From NCBI RefSeq assembly GCF_023555415.1, contig NZ_JAKRYL010000004.1, positions 124,001-188,000 on the forward strand: a stretch of DNA of 64,000 nt, read 5' to 3'. Below are positions 9,180 through 18,571 of this stretch, piece after piece (position 1 is the stretch's first letter; every line of letters begins with the position of its first letter). Both the position numbers and the translations under genes were made by a program. This DNA is from Halalkalibacter alkaliphilus (GTDB lineage: Bacteria > Bacillota > Bacilli > Bacillales > Bacillaceae_D). The notes below the pieces were generated by a model that had not been told where the DNA came from, ran no database searches, and saw only the letters and a program-made list of their open reading frames with translations.

Positions 9180-10169
9180 ATGAAATTTTTGTATGTAACA
9201 GACACACATATTCGTGGAACGACTCCTAAAAATCGATTGGACGTTTATGTTGATACATTAAAAGAGAAGTTGGAGGAAGTTATTGAACTAGCAAATAAGG
9301 AAGAGGTCGATGTCCTTTTGCACGGAGGGGATGTGTTTGATCGCCCAGATCTATCTCCAAATGTTGTCGGACAATTCGCGAAAATTTTCATGAAGGCAAA
9401 CATGCCTATTTATGTGGTTGCAGGAAATCACGATACATTTGGGCACAATCCAGAAACGATTTCACGAACGATGCTAGGACTAATGGATTCATTTGGTGTA
9501 ATGACAGTCATTGATCCGGGTAGCCCTATTCTAATTGAAAAAAATGGGCAACGCATCCAAATTAGTGGGCAACCTTATCATTATGATTTAGACCAACGTG
9601 ATCCGAAATTAGACTATTATCCAACCAATGAAACGAACGCAGATGTTCTTATCCACATTGTTCATAGTATGCTTGTCGAGAAAGCTTTACCTGAAGGAGT
9701 GCCCCATACGATTATTGATCATATATGGGGAACAACGGCAGATATTATTCTAACGGGCCATTTTCATGGTGGTTTTGGGATCAAGGAACGAAATGGCAAG
9801 TTTATTTGTAACCCAGGAGCCCTAGCTCGTGTAAATAACCATTGGTCAGAAATAAGCAGAATGCCTAAAGTTATTATTGGGTCAATCATTGATAGAAACA
9901 TTTCATTACGAGAAATTACTATAAAGAGAGCGCAAAAAGGGGATGATGTTTTAGATCGTTCGTTTTTAGAAAAAGCTGTCCATCAAGAAGAAAAATTACA
10001 TAGTTTTGTTCAACAAGTAAAAGAAACATCGCAATTTCAAACTTTGAATATGAGTGATATTATCTTAGAAATCGCTTCGCTAAAAAATGTGGAAGATAAA
10101 GTTAAACAAGAGGCACTACGTAGGATGACAGTCATTGAAGAGGTATGGAAGGACGGAGAGTATGAATAA
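9180..10169 (+). CDS. Mre11/SbcD-like metallophosphoesterase nuclease
   Basis: The calcineurin-like phosphodiesterase motifs of Mre11/SbcD are all present: DTH (residues 8–10), GGDVFDR, GNHD, and GHFHGG. These hold two metal ions for DNA cleavage. About 330 residues is short of full-length SbcD, with a small helical C-terminus that could contact the partner ATPase. ATG 9180 lies 9 bases after AAGGAGG; GTG 9177 is also possible. The stop overlaps the start of the next gene by 8 bases. Expected role: nuclease subunit of an SbcCD/Mre11–Rad50-type DNA repair complex. Confidence 0.88.
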   Translation: MKFLYVTDTHIRGTTPKNRLDVYVDTLKEKLEEVIELANKEEVDVLLHGGDVFDRPDLSPNVVGQFAKIFMKANMPIYVVAGNHDTFGHNPETISRTMLGLMDSFGVMTVIDPGSPILIEKNGQRIQISGQPYHYDLDQRDPKLDYYPTNETNADVLIHIVHSMLVEKALPEGVPHTIIDHIWGTTADIILTGHFHGGFGIKERNGKFICNPGALARVNNHWSEISRMPKVIIGSIIDRNISLREITIKRAQKGDDVLDRSFLEKAVHQEEKLHSFVQQVKETSQFQTLNMSDIILEIASLKNVEDKVKQEALRRMTVIEEVWKDGEYE

Positions 10170-11583
10170 TATTCGAGCGGTTCGCTTAGAGAATTTCCAA
10201 TCTCACTTAGATACTTTTGTCGAGTTTAGTAATGGCTTAAATGTAATTGTTGGCCAATCAGATAGTGGAAAGACCGCAATCTTAAGAGGAATCCGCTGGG
10301 CGTTGTATAATCAGCCAAGAGGAACGGATTTCATTCGTGTTTCTGGTGACTTTGTTAGGGTTACCGTAACTTTTGAAAATGAAACGGTAATTACTCGTGA
10401 GCGTACAGGTTCAAAAAATCGCTATATTATTAAAAAAGAAGGCGAACAAGAGCTTGTGTTAGAGGGATTTGGCATTCATGTACCTGAGGAAGTAATGAAA
10501 GCGCATGGGATGGATCACTTGCGAATTGATCATGACAATGAGTTAATGATTCATTTATCGCAGCAACTAGATGGACCATTTTTATTAGAGAATACAAGCT
10601 CCATACGTGCAAAAGCACTCGGGAGGATTAGCGGCGCTCATTTTCTAGATATGGCTATTCGTGATACGACGAAAGATGTTTCACAGTTAAATGTAAGAAT
10701 GAAACAAGAACAGCAAGTGATTGATAGGCTGAAAGAAGATATCGAACCTTTTGCTCATTTAGATAAATTAAAATCACAATTGATTCAATCAGATTCCAAC
10801 ATTCAGCATGTCAAAAAGTTGATTGGGAAAAAAGACAAGCTTCAGAAGCTAAAAGAAATGCTACATCAAGTAACAACCGAAGAAAGTATAACGATACGGA
10901 GATTAAATATTGTCAAAAATGTGGATCATTGGGAAAACAAAAAAGAACAACTGCAGGAGATGGTTCATAGATTTACCGTATATGAGCAAAAGAGGAAACA
11001 ACGGCATGAAATTTACAAAACAATTGCTATATGTCAAGAATGGATGGAAAAGACGGAGCAGACAGAACTAGCAAATCACCGTTATGAAAAGTTAAATTAT
11101 CAATTACAGCTTGTAAAACAATTAAATAACAAGTTACAGCACCTAAACATGGTCGAGAGATCTGAGAGGGAAGAAAAGCAAAGGACAAAGAAAACAAGAT
11201 TTATCGATTCTGTTAGTGTAGAGACATTAGAGCGTATTTCTGCTAACGAATGGAAGCAGAAAAAGCTACAACAAATCCAAGAACTATTACAAGGAAATAT
11301 CAATCAGTATAAAAAGATTCATCTCATATGTGACAGATTACCTAATGTGACTGAACTGAAAAACAAACAAGAAATGATTGCCGAGAAGACGGAGGCTTGT
11401 CATAAGTTAAAAGCGATACAACAAGAATTAAAAGGTTATCAGAGGAGATCAGAAGAAGGAAGAAGATATATTCAAGCACAGAAGATTGAACAAGAAAAAG
11501 CTGAAGCAGCTCTACAAGAACGTCTTTTAGCCGAAGGAACATGCCCAACTTGTGGTCAAGCTATTTGTAAACAGGCTGAATAA
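10162..11583 (+). CDS. Rad50/SbcC-like ATPase, N-terminal half ending at a zinc-hook CxxC
   Basis: The 473-residue protein begins with a Rad50/SMC N-lobe: MNNIRAVRLENFQSH, then Walker A GQSDSGKT (residues 31–38). From about residue 180 to 455 it is Lys/Glu/Gln-rich coiled coil. It ends with CPTCGQ (C461, C464), the Rad50 zinc-hook motif, nine residues from the stop. No ABC signature or Walker B is present; those are in the gene at 11848. It therefore looks like half of a Rad50 separated at the hook. ATG 10162 has GGAG upstream and overlaps the nuclease stop. Confidence 0.85.
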   Translation: MNNIRAVRLENFQSHLDTFVEFSNGLNVIVGQSDSGKTAILRGIRWALYNQPRGTDFIRVSGDFVRVTVTFENETVITRERTGSKNRYIIKKEGEQELVLEGFGIHVPEEVMKAHGMDHLRIDHDNELMIHLSQQLDGPFLLENTSSIRAKALGRISGAHFLDMAIRDTTKDVSQLNVRMKQEQQVIDRLKEDIEPFAHLDKLKSQLIQSDSNIQHVKKLIGKKDKLQKLKEMLHQVTTEESITIRRLNIVKNVDHWENKKEQLQEMVHRFTVYEQKRKQRHEIYKTIAICQEWMEKTEQTELANHRYEKLNYQLQLVKQLNNKLQHLNMVERSEREEKQRTKKTRFIDSVSVETLERISANEWKQKKLQQIQELLQGNINQYKKIHLICDRLPNVTELKNKQEMIAEKTEACHKLKAIQQELKGYQRRSEEGRRYIQAQKIEQEKAEAALQERLLAEGTCPTCGQAICKQAE

Positions 11584-11606
11584 ATAAAAAGAAGGTGAAT
11601 GGCAGT

Positions 11607-11855
11607 ATGTCAGTAGAAAAGCAATTAGGACAAATTAAACAAGCAATTGATAAAGCAAGGGATATGCGTTATCGAGCTGAAGCAAAGCTTGAAGAACTAG
11701 AAAACCAGAAAAATAGACTCTTAGTTGAACTAGAAGAGCTAGGAGTAAAACCCGAAGAGCTTGATCAAGAAATTGAAAAGCTTGAGAAAGAAATAGAAGT
11801 ATCTTTGAGAGAAACGTGGGAGTTGATTCCAAAGGAACTGATTAAGGATGAATAA
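11607..11855 (+). CDS. Small coiled-coil protein of the split Rad50 cassette
   Basis: An 82-residue protein, almost wholly charged heptad-like coiled coil (KLEELENQKNRLLVELEELG, EEKLEKEIEVS), without any catalytic motif. It starts at ATG 11607, 9 bases after GAAGGTG, and its end overlaps the start of the C-terminal ATPase half by 8 bases. Position and composition suggest that it bridges or lengthens the coiled coils of the two ATPase halves. This is inference; no family is recognised. Confidence 0.75.
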   Translation: MSVEKQLGQIKQAIDKARDMRYRAEAKLEELENQKNRLLVELEELGVKPEELDQEIEKLEKEIEVSLRETWELIPKELIKDE

Positions 11856-12513
11856 TTCATCAAATCAATTAAAACAATTAGAGGATCGCTTTAAAAGAGC
11901 TCAAGATAAATGGACGAGACTTGATGCAAAAAAAACCTTATTAGAAGAACAGTTAGCTGAAAAAATAAAAGAGCTTGATTCGTATTTTGAAACAATTGAT
12001 ACGTATGAGAAGGCTCGAGTTTTACTTCAACAATCGGCAGAGTATGCAAGAGAACAAGCGAAGCAGCAAATCGAGACATTAGTAACAAATGCATTGCAGT
12101 ATGTGTTTGGCCCACTATTTTCGTTTCAAATTGAATTAGAGGAGCATGGAAACAAAGCGGTCGCCGAATTCTATGTGGTTTCAGAATATGAAGGGGTCAA
12201 AGTGAAAACGAGACCCCAAGACTCACGTGGGGGAGGAGTCGTTGATATTGTTACTTTAGCCCTGCGAGTTGCATTGATTGAAACGGTTCAGCCAAGAAGA
12301 GAAGGACCTCTATTGCTAGATGAGCCTGGAAAACACGTCTCGGGGGATTATGTTCTTTATTTATATGAGTTCTTAAAATCACTTAGTACAATGTTTAATC
12401 GACAAATAATTATGATTACTCATAATTATCATTTAGCCCAATCTGGAGATCTATCTTATGAGGTTTCCATAAAAAATGGGATAAGTGAAGTTACGAAAAT
12501 TGACAACACTTGA
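11848..12513 (+). CDS. Rad50/SbcC-like ATPase, C-terminal half
   Basis: Residues 1–80 form a coiled coil. The rest is a Rad50/SMC C-lobe: a signature-like DSRGGG at 125–130, Walker B LLLDEP at 155–160, and the H-loop ITHN at 190–193. No Walker A is present, so activity should need the Walker A half encoded at 10162. The start overlaps the preceding gene by 8 bases, consistent with coupled translation in equal amounts. The descending coiled coil is much shorter than the ~280-residue ascending one. Confidence 0.85.
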   Translation: MNNSSNQLKQLEDRFKRAQDKWTRLDAKKTLLEEQLAEKIKELDSYFETIDTYEKARVLLQQSAEYAREQAKQQIETLVTNALQYVFGPLFSFQIELEEHGNKAVAEFYVVSEYEGVKVKTRPQDSRGGGVVDIVTLALRVALIETVQPRREGPLLLDEPGKHVSGDYVLYLYEFLKSLSTMFNRQIIMITHNYHLAQSGDLSYEVSIKNGISEVTKIDNT

Positions 12514-12538
12514 CATTGACTAAAACGAGCTATAAAAT
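12510..12538 (+). promoter_or_regulatory. Sigma-A promoter of rny
   Basis: TTGACA at 12510–12515 and TAAAAT at 12533–12538 are 17 bases apart. The -35 element overlaps the stop codon of the preceding gene, so rny has its own promoter. Confidence 0.8.
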
Positions 12539-12676
12539 TAAATAGAATGCGGTTGAGTTTTTAGTGATATTATTTTTTCCGCGATCAAATGTAATATGCG
12601 TTTGTTTTTTATAATGATGAAACGTATGACAAATTTTTGAAACCAACAATTAGATAGCAAGAGGAGGTGAAAGAGT

Positions 12677-14239
12677 ATGGAAATATTGATCATCTCCATT
12701 TTGCTTGTTGTCTCTGCAGGTATTGGTGCAGTTGTTGGATATCTTGTTCGAAAATCCATTGCAGAAGCGAAAATTTCCAGTGCGGAACATGCAGCGAAAC
12801 AAATTGTTGAAGATGCGAAGCGTGAAGCAGAAGCGGGTAAAAAGGAAGCTGTCCTTGAAATGAAGGATGAGGCACATAAAATTCGCACAGAAGCAGAGCG
12901 TGAGGTTCGTGAACGAAGAAATGAGATTCAAAAACAAGAGAATCGTTTGGTACAGAAAGAAGAGATTCTTGACCGAAAGAGTGAAACCTTAGATAAGAAA
13001 GAAGAGTCTTTGGATAAAAGGGAGGAATCTCTCACCAAAAAACAACGACAAATTGAAGAGATGGATAGCAAAGTGGAGGAAATCTTGAGCAAGCAGCAAG
13101 CTGAGCTTGAACGTATTTCTGGATTTTCCCGCGAAGAAGCTCGTGAAACCATTCGTAGTGAGGTTGAACAAGAAATTGCTCATGAAACAGCTCTTATTGT
13201 TAAAGAGCGAATGGCACAAGCGAAAGAAGAGGCTGATAAAAAGGCGAGAGAAGTATTGTCACTTGCGATTCAACGTTGTTCTGCAGACCACGTAGCAGAA
13301 ACGACGGTTTCGGTAGTCACGCTGCCAAACGATGAAATGAAAGGAAGAATCATTGGTCGTGAAGGGCGTAATATCCGAGCGTTAGAAACGTTAACAGGAA
13401 TCGATCTAATTATTGACGATACGCCTGAAGCAGTTATTCTATCTGGTTTCGATCCAATTCGTCGTGAAATTGCTCGTACAGCACTTGAGAAGCTTGTTCA
13501 AGATGGTCGTATCCATCCTGCTCGTATCGAAGAAATGGTCGATAAGTCTCGTCGCGAGGTTGATGAAGCGATAAGAGAGTACGGGGAACAAACAACGTTT
13601 GAGATGGGAATTCATGGGTTACACCCGGATTTAATTAAAATTCTCGGTCGTTTGAAATTTAGAACAAGTTATGGTCAAAATGTGTTGAAACACTCAATGG
13701 AAGTGGCTCATTTAGCTGGATTAATGGCGTCTGAATTAGGTGAAGATGTTAAATTAGCAAAACGAGCTGGTTTGCTTCACGATATCGGTAAGGCAATTGA
13801 TCATGAAGTAGAAGGAAGCCATGTAGAGATTGGGGTAGAACTGGCGACGAAGTATAAAGAACACCCAGTTGTCATTAATGCAATTGCATCTCATCATGGG
13901 GACACGGAATCAACTTCCATTATCGCAACACTTGTTGCAGCAGCTGATGCCCTTTCGGCTGCAAGACCAGGTGCGCGAAGAGAAACACTGGAAACCTACA
14001 TTCGTCGTCTTGAAAAGTTAGAGGAAATCTCTGAATCGTTTGAAGGCGTAGAAAAGACGTATGCGATCCAAGCTGGACGTGAAGTACGCATTATGGTTAG
14101 ACCAGATGTTGTAGATGATGCACTTGCACATAAACTTGCTCGTGATATTACGAAGAGAATTGAAGAAGAATTAGATTATCCAGGGCATATACGTGTAACG
14201 GTTATCCGTGAAACACGTGCCGTTGAGTATGCAAAGTAA
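12677..14239 (+). CDS. rny: Ribonuclease Y
   Basis: A membrane-anchored endoribonuclease that starts mRNA decay. Residues 1–25 are one transmembrane helix, about 30–200 a long Glu/Lys-rich coiled coil, then a KH domain ([15 protein letters not shown]) and an HD domain with the metal ligands in [10 protein letters not shown] and [12 protein letters not shown]. Length (520 residues) is as expected. A strong AGAGGAGGTG ribosome site precedes ATG 12677. In B. subtilis RNase Y works with the RicA complex; ricA lies at 21195. Confidence 0.97.
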   Translation: MEILIISILLVVSAGIGAVVGYLVRKSIAEAKISSAEHAAKQIVEDAKREAEAGKKEAVLEMKDEAHKIRTEAEREVRERRNEIQKQENRLVQKEEILDRKSETLDKKEESLDKREESLTKKQRQIEEMDSKVEEILSKQQAELERISGFSREEARETIRSEVEQEIAHETALIVKERMAQAKEEADKKAREVLSLAIQRCSADHVAETTVSVVTLPNDEMKGRIIGREGRNIRALETLTGIDLIIDDTPEAVILSGFDPIRREIARTALEKLVQDGRIHPARIEEMVDKSRREVDEAIREYGEQTTFEMGIHGLHPDLIKILGRLKFRTSYGQNVLKHSMEVAHLAGLMASELGEDVKLAKRAGLLHDIGKAIDHEVEGSHVEIGVELATKYKEHPVVINAIASHHGDTESTSIIATLVAAADALSAARPGARRETLETYIRRLEKLEEISESFEGVEKTYAIQAGREVRIMVRPDVVDDALAHKLARDITKRIEEELDYPGHIRVTVIRETRAVEYAK

Positions 14240-14263
14240 AGTGGCGATTTTCGCCACTTTATT
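14239..14263 (+). terminator. Intrinsic terminator after rny
   Basis: AAGTGGCGA and TCGCCACTT form a perfect stem beginning at the last base of the stop codon and are followed by a T-rich run. Confidence 0.85.
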
Positions 14264-14325
14264 TGTTTTTAATAAAGGAAATGTAGCTAATAATATAGCT
14301 AAAGTACATAAATGAAGGAGCAATT

Positions 14326-15120
14326 ATGAGAATTTTATTTATTGGGGATGTCGTTGGGGCACCTGGTCGAAAGATGATTAAGGAATATACAATGAAATTA
14401 AAACAAACGTACAAGCCAACAATTACGATCATTAATGGTGAAAATGCGGCTTCTGGAAAGGGCATTACAGAAAAAATATACAAAGGGTTCTTAGATGCGG
14501 GAGCACAGGTTGTGACACTTGGAAATCACTCGTGGGATAATCGAGAAATTTTCGAATTTATTGACCGTGCAAAAGCATTAGTACGACCAGCTAATTACCC
14601 GGCGGGTGTACCGGGAAAAGGGTATACACTTGTCAAAATCAACGATATTGAAATTGCTGTAATTAATATTATGGGTCGAGCATTTTTACCTCCGATTGAT
14701 TGTCCATTTACAAAAATGGATGAAATCTTAGAAGAAATTAAAGGTAGAACTCCGTATATCTTCGTTGATTTTCATGCTGAAGCGACTAGTGAGAAACAAG
14801 CGATGGGATGGTATTTAGACGGTAGAGTCTCTGCAGTCGTTGGTACCCACACTCACGTCCAAACTGCAGACGAGCGTGTATTACCGAAGGGAACAGCTTA
14901 TTTAACGGATGTTGGTATGACGGGCCCTTATGATGGGATTCTTGGTGTTGAAAAGGAACCAGTGCTTCATAAGTTTTTAACGAATTTACCGGTACGTTTT
15001 GAAGTAGCAGAGGGGCGTACACAGTTAAGTGGAGTCGTCATTGACATAGACCCTAAAACAGGTCTTTCTAAGTCAGTGAAACGAATCCTAATTAATGATG
15101 ATCACCCTTTTTATACGTAA
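14326..15120 (+). CDS. ymdB: YmdB phosphodiesterase
   Basis: A metallophosphoesterase of 264 residues with the known YmdB active-site residues in place: D8, E39, N40 and N67 (GDVVG, GENAAS, GNHSW), plus GTHTHVQTAD near residue 175. Family members hydrolyse 2',3'-cyclic nucleotides and in B. subtilis affect biofilm and motility gene expression. It follows rny as in B. subtilis, with a GAAGGAG ribosome site. Confidence 0.94.
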   Translation: MRILFIGDVVGAPGRKMIKEYTMKLKQTYKPTITIINGENAASGKGITEKIYKGFLDAGAQVVTLGNHSWDNREIFEFIDRAKALVRPANYPAGVPGKGYTLVKINDIEIAVINIMGRAFLPPIDCPFTKMDEILEEIKGRTPYIFVDFHAEATSEKQAMGWYLDGRVSAVVGTHTHVQTADERVLPKGTAYLTDVGMTGPYDGILGVEKEPVLHKFLTNLPVRFEVAEGRTQLSGVVIDIDPKTGLSKSVKRILINDDHPFYT

Positions 15121-15142
15121 TTGAGTAAGAAATTTTTTAGTT

Positions 15143-15170
15143 TTAGGAATAAGGATAGGTTTTCTGAAAT
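15143..15170 (+). promoter_or_regulatory. Possible sigma-H promoter of spoVS
   Basis: TTAGGAATA at 15143 and TGAAAT at 15165 resemble the sigma-H elements (AGGAWWT and GAAT) with a 13-base gap. spoVS is sigma-H-dependent in B. subtilis. The match is partial. Confidence 0.3.
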
Positions 15171-15291
15171 AAGATGAATTAGATTCACATCTTGTACGAT
15201 TAGCAAACACTTGCTAATTGCACTGTTGAATGCATGAAAACGATCGTAATCATGGACAGCCCACTTTTCACATAAAGAGGAGGTACAAGAA

Positions 15292-15552
15292 ATGGAAGTC
15301 TTAAAAGTTTCAGCAAAATCTACTCCCAACTCTGTTGCTGGCGCGTTAGCTGGGGTCATACGTGAACGGGGAGCAGCAGAAATCCAAGCAATAGGGGCAG
15401 GAGCGCTTAATCAATCAATAAAAGCGATTGCGATTGCGAGGGGATTTGTTGCCCCAAGTGGTATTGACCTTGTTTGTATCCCGGCTTTTACTGATATACA
15501 AATTGAGGGAGAAGAGCGAACAGCGATGAAAATTATCGTTGAACCAAGATAA
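15292..15552 (+). CDS. spoVS: Stage V sporulation protein S
   Basis: An 86-residue protein almost invariant across spore formers (EVLKVSAKSTPNSVAGALAG..., QAIGAGALNQSIKAIAIARG). It has an Alba-like fold and is needed for spore coat assembly and septation control; its biochemical role is not settled. Preceded by an AGAGGAGG ribosome site and followed by a hairpin terminator, so probably a single-gene transcript. Confidence 0.97.
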   Translation: MEVLKVSAKSTPNSVAGALAGVIRERGAAEIQAIGAGALNQSIKAIAIARGFVAPSGIDLVCIPAFTDIQIEGEERTAMKIIVEPR

Positions 15553-15563
15553 AAATAGCGTCT

Positions 15564-15602
15564 GCAAAAAATCCTACTTTCATTTTGGAAGTAGGATTTT
15601 GC
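15564..15602 (+). terminator. Intrinsic terminator after spoVS
   Basis: AAATCCTACTT and AAGTAGGATTT form an 11-bp stem with a nine-base loop. The T-run is short, and the hairpin is followed by A/T-rich sequence with no gene up to 15895. Confidence 0.6.
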
Positions 15603-15738
15603 GTGCTTTAGCAATGTTGAATATAGAGTAGATAGCGTTAAAAAGTGTTTAGTTTCATAGTTATCTCGATTTGTATTAAGTTTACTCAAGTTTTGTGATA
15701 AAAAACATTTGGTTCAATTTACATATCTTTGAAAATGC

Positions 15739-15767
15739 TTGCTTTTTAACAAGTTTGGGACTATTAT
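15739..15767 (+). promoter_or_regulatory. Possible promoter of korAB
   Basis: TTGCTT at 15739–15744 and TATTAT at 15762–15767 are 17 bases apart in the 343-base gap between spoVS and korA. An alternative -10 (TATGAT) lies near 15828. Confidence 0.4.
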
Positions 15768-15895
15768 AAGAACGTTTAAGATATATATATATTGATAGTT
15801 GAGTAAGTCTAGTAATTTACTCGGAAATATGATATTATGACAATAATTTGATATTTCGTGTTTCTAGTCTAATAGACAAGCAAGGGGTGGAGAGT

Positions 15896-17659
15896 GTGAG
15901 AGAGCAGTTATCATGGAAAGTTGGCGGTCAGCAAGGGGAAGGAATTGAAAGTACAGGTGAAATTTTTGCTTCTGCATTGAATCGTCATGGTTATTATTTA
16001 TTCGGGTATCGTCATTTTTCTTCACGTATTAAAGGTGGACATACAAACAATAAGATTCGTGTAAGCACGTCTCCTTTAAATTCAATTTCAGATGATTTAA
16101 ATATTTTAGTGGCGTTTGATCAAGAAACAATTGATGTTAATATTAATGAATTACGTGAAGATGGCATTATTATTGCTGATGCTAAATTTAATCCTGTCGT
16201 AACGGAAGGATATGATGTACGCCTTTTTGTTGTACCTTTTACGGAAATTGCGACAGAGCTAGGTACATCTTTAATGAAGAATATGGTTGCTGTCGGTGCT
16301 TCAAGTGCGATTCTTGGGTTAGCGCCTGATACGTATCAAGATGTTGTAGAAGATCTTTTCTTAAAAAAAGGAACAAGTGTTGTTGAGAAGAATATGGAGG
16401 CGATCCGTGCAGGAGCTGCATACTTCCGAAAAGAAGCAGGGGCAAACATGCCTGAATTACAACTGGCTCCAGCTGATGGCAAGAAAAGAATGTTTATGAT
16501 CGGAAATGATGCAATCGGAATGGGAGCAGTTGCAGCGGGAAGCCGTTTTATGGCAGCGTATCCAATTACACCTGCATCTGAAATTATGGAATATATGATT
16601 GAAAAATTGCCTGAATTTGGTGGTACAGTTATTCAAACAGAAGACGAAATCGCTGCATGTACAATGGCAATTGGTGCGAACTATGCCGGAGTACGTTCGT
16701 TTACGGCTTCAGCTGGTCCAGGTCTATCTTTAATGGCTGAGGCGATTGGCCTATCTGGTATGACGGAACAACCACTTGTTATTATGGATACGCAACGTGG
16801 AGGTCCAAGTACGGGATTACCTACGAAACAAGAGCAATCAGATTTAATGGCCATGATTTATAGTACACATGGAGATATTCCAAAAATTGTCATCACGCCG
16901 AGTACTGTAGAGGAAGCCTTCTATGATACTGTTGAAGCTTTTAATCTAGCAGAAGAATACCAGTGCCCAGTTATCTTGGTGACAGACCTTGCGTTGTCGC
17001 TAGGGAAACAAACCGTAGAACCGCTTGATTATAGCAAAGTAGAAATTCGTCGTGGTGCGTTGCAGTTAGGGGAAGAGATTCCGGAACGAGAAGACAAAGC
17101 GTATTATAAACGCTATGAATTAACAGAATCAGGTGTTTCGAATCGAGTGATTCCGGGTATGAAAAATGGAATTCACCACGTAACTGGTGTTGAACACGAT
17201 GAAACAGGAAAACCGTCTGAAAGTCCAGAAAATCGTAAGAATCAAATGGATAAGCGGATGCGTAAAGTTGCGAATTTACCAAAACAGTTTAAGAATCCTA
17301 TTTATGTAGATGCAAAGCATGCCGAAGCTGATTTATTGGTCATTGGGGTCAATTCTACACGTGGAACAATTGCAGAGGCAATGCCAAGACTCGAAGCAGA
17401 TGGTATTAAAGTGAACCATGCGCAGATTCGTTTGTTACATCCGTTTCCAACGGATGAATTAACTCCATTAATTGATCGTGCTAAAAAAGTAGTCGTAGTT
17501 GAAAATAATGCGACAGCTCAATTAGCCAACATTATTAAAATGAATGTGGGCAATGTGAAAATTGAAAATGTATTAAAATATGACGGAAACCCATTTTTAC
17601 CTGGTGAATTACATGAAACTTGTAAGGAACTACATGAAGTAAGCAAGGAGTTGGTTTAG
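15896..17659 (+). CDS. korA: 2-oxoacid:ferredoxin oxidoreductase, alpha subunit
   Basis: A fused gamma–alpha subunit of 587 residues: an N-terminal gamma domain (KVGGQQGEGIESTGEIF, SSRIKGGHTNNKIRV; about 1–180) and a pyrimidine-binding alpha domain (MIGNDAIGMGAVAAGSRFMAAYPITPASE...). With KorB it oxidatively decarboxylates 2-oxoglutarate or a related 2-oxoacid to acyl-CoA and reduces ferredoxin. GTG 15896 was chosen: GGGGTGGAG lies just upstream, and KorA proteins begin near QLSWKVGGQQGEG. korB starts at the next base after the stop. Confidence 0.93.
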   Translation: MREQLSWKVGGQQGEGIESTGEIFASALNRHGYYLFGYRHFSSRIKGGHTNNKIRVSTSPLNSISDDLNILVAFDQETIDVNINELREDGIIIADAKFNPVVTEGYDVRLFVVPFTEIATELGTSLMKNMVAVGASSAILGLAPDTYQDVVEDLFLKKGTSVVEKNMEAIRAGAAYFRKEAGANMPELQLAPADGKKRMFMIGNDAIGMGAVAAGSRFMAAYPITPASEIMEYMIEKLPEFGGTVIQTEDEIAACTMAIGANYAGVRSFTASAGPGLSLMAEAIGLSGMTEQPLVIMDTQRGGPSTGLPTKQEQSDLMAMIYSTHGDIPKIVITPSTVEEAFYDTVEAFNLAEEYQCPVILVTDLALSLGKQTVEPLDYSKVEIRRGALQLGEEIPEREDKAYYKRYELTESGVSNRVIPGMKNGIHHVTGVEHDETGKPSESPENRKNQMDKRMRKVANLPKQFKNPIYVDAKHAEADLLVIGVNSTRGTIAEAMPRLEADGIKVNHAQIRLLHPFPTDELTPLIDRAKKVVVVENNATAQLANIIKMNVGNVKIENVLKYDGNPFLPGELHETCKELHEVSKELV

Positions 17660-18526
17660 ATGGCAACATTTAAAGATTTTAGAAACAAAGTAAAGCCAAA
17701 CTGGTGTCCTGGTTGTGGGGACTTCTCTGTCCAAGCTGCAATCCAGCGTGCTGCTGGAAATGTTGGTTTAGAGCCAGATGACCTTGCTGTAATCTCAGGT
17801 ATTGGTTGTTCAGGTCGTATTTCAGGTTATATTAATTCATATGGTTTTCATGGTGTTCACGGTCGAGCTCTACCAATCGCACAAGGTGTTAAAATGGCAA
17901 ACCGTGATTTAACCGTTATTGCTTCTGGCGGAGATGGGGATGGCTTTGCTATTGGAATGGGACATACGATTCATGCTATTCGCCGTAACATCGATGTAAC
18001 GTATATTGTCATGGATAACCAAATTTATGGCTTGACGAAAGGGCAAACATCACCACGTAGTGATATGGGCTTTAAAACAAAGAGTACACCAGGCGGCTCC
18101 ATTGAATCAGCTTTGAATGTAATGGAAATGTCATTAACTGCTGGAGCAACGTTTGTAGCACAAAGTTTCTCAAGTGACTTAAAGGAATTAACTTCATTAA
18201 TTGAACAAGGGATTAACCATAAAGGCTTCTCTCTTATTAACGTATTTAGTCCTTGTGTTACTTTTAATAAAGTGAATACGTATGATTGGTTTAAGGAAAA
18301 TATTACGAAGCTTTCAGATGTTGAAAATTACGACCCGTCCAACCGCATGACGGCTATGCAAACACTAATGGAACATAACGGTCTTGTAACAGGTCTCATT
18401 TACCAAAACAAAGAACAAAAGTCATACCAAGAGTTAATCGACTCATACGACGAAAAACCACTAGCTCACCAAAATTTAGAGCTAACAGAAGAAAAGTTCA
18501 ACAAACTAATGGCAGAATTTATGTAA
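17660..18526 (+). CDS. korB: 2-oxoacid:ferredoxin oxidoreductase, beta subunit
   Basis: The thiamine-diphosphate subunit, 288 residues. It has the N-terminal WCPGCGDF motif, GIGCSGR, and the TPP/Mg motif GDGDGFAIGMGH...MDNQIYGLTKGQ. It begins immediately after the korA stop, with GGAG inside korA. The choice of 2-oxoglutarate over pyruvate as substrate rests on family resemblance only. A terminator-like hairpin and a long repeat array follow within three bases of the stop. Confidence 0.93.
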   Translation: MATFKDFRNKVKPNWCPGCGDFSVQAAIQRAAGNVGLEPDDLAVISGIGCSGRISGYINSYGFHGVHGRALPIAQGVKMANRDLTVIASGGDGDGFAIGMGHTIHAIRRNIDVTYIVMDNQIYGLTKGQTSPRSDMGFKTKSTPGGSIESALNVMEMSLTAGATFVAQSFSSDLKELTSLIEQGINHKGFSLINVFSPCVTFNKVNTYDWFKENITKLSDVENYDPSNRMTAMQTLMEHNGLVTGLIYQNKEQKSYQELIDSYDEKPLAHQNLELTEEKFNKLMAEFM

Positions 18527-18528
18527 GA

Positions 18529-18571
18529 GCAAAAAGACCAAAAGGACGATCTTCCCTTTTGGTCTTTTTGC
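18529..18571 (+). terminator. Terminator-like hairpin after korB, first stem of the repeat element
   Basis: GCAAAAAGACCAAAAGG pairs with CCTTTTGGTCTTTTTGC to form a perfect 17-bp stem. It starts two bases after the korB stop and is joined directly to the repeat core (GAAGCGATG at 18572). Equivalent hairpins of different sequence start the elements after mutL and cobO. Confidence 0.8.
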
